A DNA stretch of 64,000 nt. Origin: Microbacterium sp. ACRRU (GTDB lineage: Bacteria > Actinomycetota > Actinomycetes > Actinomycetales > Microbacteriaceae). The translations under genes were made by a program, and so were the position numbers. Below the pieces are notes generated by a model. It was not told the origin of the DNA. It was given only the letters and a program-made list of their open reading frames with translations, and did no database searches. Below are positions 62,393 through 64,000 of this stretch, piece after piece; position 1 is the first letter of the stretch, and every line of letters begins with the position of its first letter. The stretch lies in NCBI RefSeq assembly GCF_022346945.1, contig NZ_JAKRNI010000010.1, positions 19,874 to 83,873 of the forward strand, written 5' to 3'.

Positions 62393-62686
62393 CACGCGAA
62401 GGAGGCGGTCGTAGCCACGGAGCGTGAGGGTGCCCCGGCGAAGCGCGGTATCAAGGGGCCGCAACACCTCGGGGTCGGGTGCGGCCGCGCCGCGCAGCCA
62501 CGTGCCAGGCACATCCGCGTTGCGCCGCCACGGAGTCTCGGCCCACCGGCGCGCGGCCCGTTCGCGCGCGCACCGCACGGTCGTACGCGCATCTCGCGTC
62601 GTCACGGCGGTCGCGGCACTCGAACGACGCGCGTCCGACACCCGCTGCAGCCGGAGATCGAGGTCGATGCGGTCGAGCAGGGGCCC
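62393..62686 (-). pseudogene. yifB (comM), C-terminal fragment
   Basis: About 98 codons: GPLLDRIDLDLRLQRVSDAR, TPWRRNADVPGTWLRG and RRGTLTLRGYDRLLRV. This is the Mg-chelatase-like C-terminal domain of YifB/ComM (typical 'SGPLLDRiDi', 'N..vpg..lr', 'lS.Rgydr.lrvA'). The AAA core upstream and the last 30 or so residues are missing. ComM is a helicase for branch migration in natural transformation, normally encoded directly before dprA. It is cut at 62686 just before the start of the coiled-coil membrane gene. Confidence 0.78.
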
Positions 62687-62707
62687 GTGTAGCGGTAGGA
62701 AAGACCC

Positions 62708-63718
62708 ATGAGTGATCTGCAGCGAATCGGGGAGTTGGACCGGCACTTCTTCCGGGAATTGACGAACCTCCGCGACCGAGACGGGGGTATTGACGACATC
62801 GCGATCACCCCGTTGGTGGACGCGTGGTACGCGTGTTTGGAGTGGGCTGGCCATGCGGGCTTGACAAAGGAGCAGGCGCGCAACGTCGCCGAGTCAGGAC
62901 AAGAGGCGTCCGAGCACTACGGCAGATACACGCATGCCAACGGAAGAGAGAAGCGATTCGAACTCCTGGCGATGCGTGGAGCTCTCGACGTGTTTCTGGC
63001 GCTATTCACCGACCGCGAGAGCGCAGGTTTTGAGGATACTGACCTCGACACGCTACGGAAGAAGATTGAACGCGCCTCGGTCGAATCTGAGCACGCTCTC
63101 GGCGTGATGGTTTACGTTAGTGATCAAATCGCGAAGGTGGAAGAAGCCGCGAAGGGTGCCCAGACGGCCCTCGCCGCTGCCAAGAAGGCTGCCGAAGGCG
63201 CCGAAACCGCCGTCGGATTGGCGAAGAAGGCGGCCACCGAAGCAGCTACCACAGCCCTCGAGGAGGAATTTCAGACCACAGCGTCTAAGAATTTCAGGGC
63301 AGCGTTTTGGTTCCGTTCCGCGACGATCTTCGTGCTGGGGATTGTCATTGTGCTTGCGATAGTTTTCGCGCTCAGTCATGCACCCGTGCAAGGCCAGGCA
63401 GTCGATTGGTACGGCATCACCTATCGTTTGGCAGTGCTGTCAGGGTTGGGGGCTCTCGCGGCCTATCTCGGACGTCAAGCTGGCAACTACGCCCGGCTGG
63501 GGACGTGGGCCCACGGCATACAGATCCAGCTCAAGGCCTTCTTGGGCTTTGTGAACGAGATCGAGGACGGGGAGGCGAGACAGACGATGTTCACGCTGTT
63601 CGGCAAGCGCGTCCTTGAGTCGCCGCCGGACGGGAAGTCGTCGGGCGACGATGTCCCGACGAACCTAATCCAACCGATCTTCGAACAGGCAGCGAGGCTC
63701 CGATCGCCGCAGGGCTAG
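62708..63718 (+). CDS. Coiled-coil two-helix membrane protein of unknown function
   Basis: A 336-residue protein. Residues 1–110 form a soluble helical domain; 135–190 is an Ala/Lys/Glu heptad region (AAKGAQTALAAAKKAAEGAE) predicted to be a coiled coil; two transmembrane helices lie at about 202–222 and 237–256; the last 75 residues are cytoplasmic or extracytoplasmic. No catalytic motif is seen. Similar architectures appear in membrane-bound defence effectors, but I cannot name a family. AGGA lies 7–8 nt before the ATG. Codon use is less GC-biased than the core. Confidence 0.7.
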   Translation: MSDLQRIGELDRHFFRELTNLRDRDGGIDDIAITPLVDAWYACLEWAGHAGLTKEQARNVAESGQEASEHYGRYTHANGREKRFELLAMRGALDVFLALFTDRESAGFEDTDLDTLRKKIERASVESEHALGVMVYVSDQIAKVEEAAKGAQTALAAAKKAAEGAETAVGLAKKAATEAATTALEEEFQTTASKNFRAAFWFRSATIFVLGIVIVLAIVFALSHAPVQGQAVDWYGITYRLAVLSGLGALAAYLGRQAGNYARLGTWAHGIQIQLKAFLGFVNEIEDGEARQTMFTLFGKRVLESPPDGKSSGDDVPTNLIQPIFEQAARLRSPQG

Positions 63719-63773
63719 GACCGAGGCTGGGGATAACTCTCCCAACCCCGACCCACCATGAAACGATCCGGAC

Positions 63774-63908
63774 ATGGAAGATGACGGTCTCTTCATCACA
63801 GACCCGGACTGTCCCGCCTGCGGCACCCGGTGCTATCGCGATGGGCGGGCGTGGCGCTGTCGTGGGTGCGACCTCCCCGTGATCGGGCACGGCACGCTCG
63901 TGGATTGA
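63774..63908 (+). CDS. Small zinc-ribbon protein
   Basis: A 44-residue protein missed by length filters: MEDDGLFITDPDCPACGTRC, then YRDGRAWRCRGCDLPVIG, then HGTLVD and TGA. Two CxxC knuckles (CPAC, CRGC) 14 residues apart form a rubredoxin-like zinc ribbon. It lies 55 bp after the membrane-protein gene on the same strand and could be cotranscribed. Function unknown; such proteins are common in actinobacterial islands and phages. Confidence 0.55.
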   Translation: MEDDGLFITDPDCPACGTRCYRDGRAWRCRGCDLPVIGHGTLVD

Positions 63909-63911
63909 GCG

Positions 63912-64000
63912 TCAGCCGGCCACCGCCACAAGGTGCTTCGTCGCCTCCCGAAGGTGGGACAGGTCTACGTGCTGCCACGGCTCACTGTTCGGCGTTGCCC
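63912..64000 (-). CDS. C-terminal end of an unidentified gene (runs off window)
   Basis: An open minus-strand frame enters from the right edge and ends at TGA 63912–63914, reading ATPNSEPWQHVDLSHLREATKHLVAVAG. It shows coding-like composition but is too short to identify. Convergent with the zinc-ribbon gene, 3 nt apart. Confidence 0.4.
   Translation of the reverse strand, partial: ATPNSEPWQHVDLSHLREATKHLVAVAG

Overview
The window reads as chromosome of a high-GC actinobacterium. GC-rich codon use, coproporphyrin-type ferrochelatase, GlgE/GlgB glucan genes, gatCAB, a long LigA, ClpS–DUF2017 neighbours, and the rpsB–tsf–pyrH–frr–cdsA block all fit the family Microbacteriaceae, and the style of the small hypothetical genes suggests Microbacterium or a close relative. 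The genus is inferred from familiarity, not from a search.

Layout. 1–9.9 kb: amidohydrolase (partial), PaiB-like protein, Nei glycosylase, rpiB, hemH, pepN, an ABC exporter pair, MscS channel and truncated hemoglobin O. 10–19 kb: hypothetical genes, two hot-dog thioesterases, ettA, a lipoprotein, a second-type ssb, and a divergent MocR regulator/YczE membrane-protein pair. 19–23.7 kb: tRNA-Arg, orn, tRNA-His, metallopeptidase–clpS–DUF2017 operon, P-loop kinase, dinB. 23.8–34.3 kb: gatCAB, acyl-CoA ligase, lipoprotein, ligA, mnmA and its cysteine desulfurase. 34.3–40.8 kb: glgX, glgE, glgB. 40.8–47.2 kb: thioredoxin-TPR protein, a large membrane protein, AI-2E permease, hydrolase, transglycosylase, DivIVA-like protein. 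47.2–51.5 kb: cdsA, frr, pyrH, tsf, rpsB, all on the minus strand. 51.8–54.2 kb: M23 protein, DUF3060 lipoprotein, a 39-bp tandem repeat, xerC.

The notable part is 54.3–64 kb. The usual actinobacterial order here is yifB(comM)–dprA–xerC. In this window dprA is broken into a C-terminal piece (54298–54753) and a central piece (59445–59609), separated by a 4.7-kb element with a tyrosine integrase, a P-loop ATPase resembling the Sll1717 family and a Fic AMP-transferase. Beyond the central dprA piece lie a phage capsid remnant, a predicted nuclease with a coiled coil, a divergent AbiV-like HEPN protein, and a C-terminal scrap of yifB. A coiled-coil membrane protein and a small zinc-ribbon protein follow. 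The competence/recombination locus has therefore been replaced piecemeal by mobile, defence-like DNA of visibly lower GC.

Regulation visible in sequence. At least 17 start codons sit 6–7 nt after a TANNNT hexamer, the pattern expected for leaderless transcripts. Many operons are translationally coupled by ATGA/GTGA overlaps. Several transcription terminators are inverted pairs of the heptamer GGATGCC, which is also strikingly frequent across the core genes but rare in the island.
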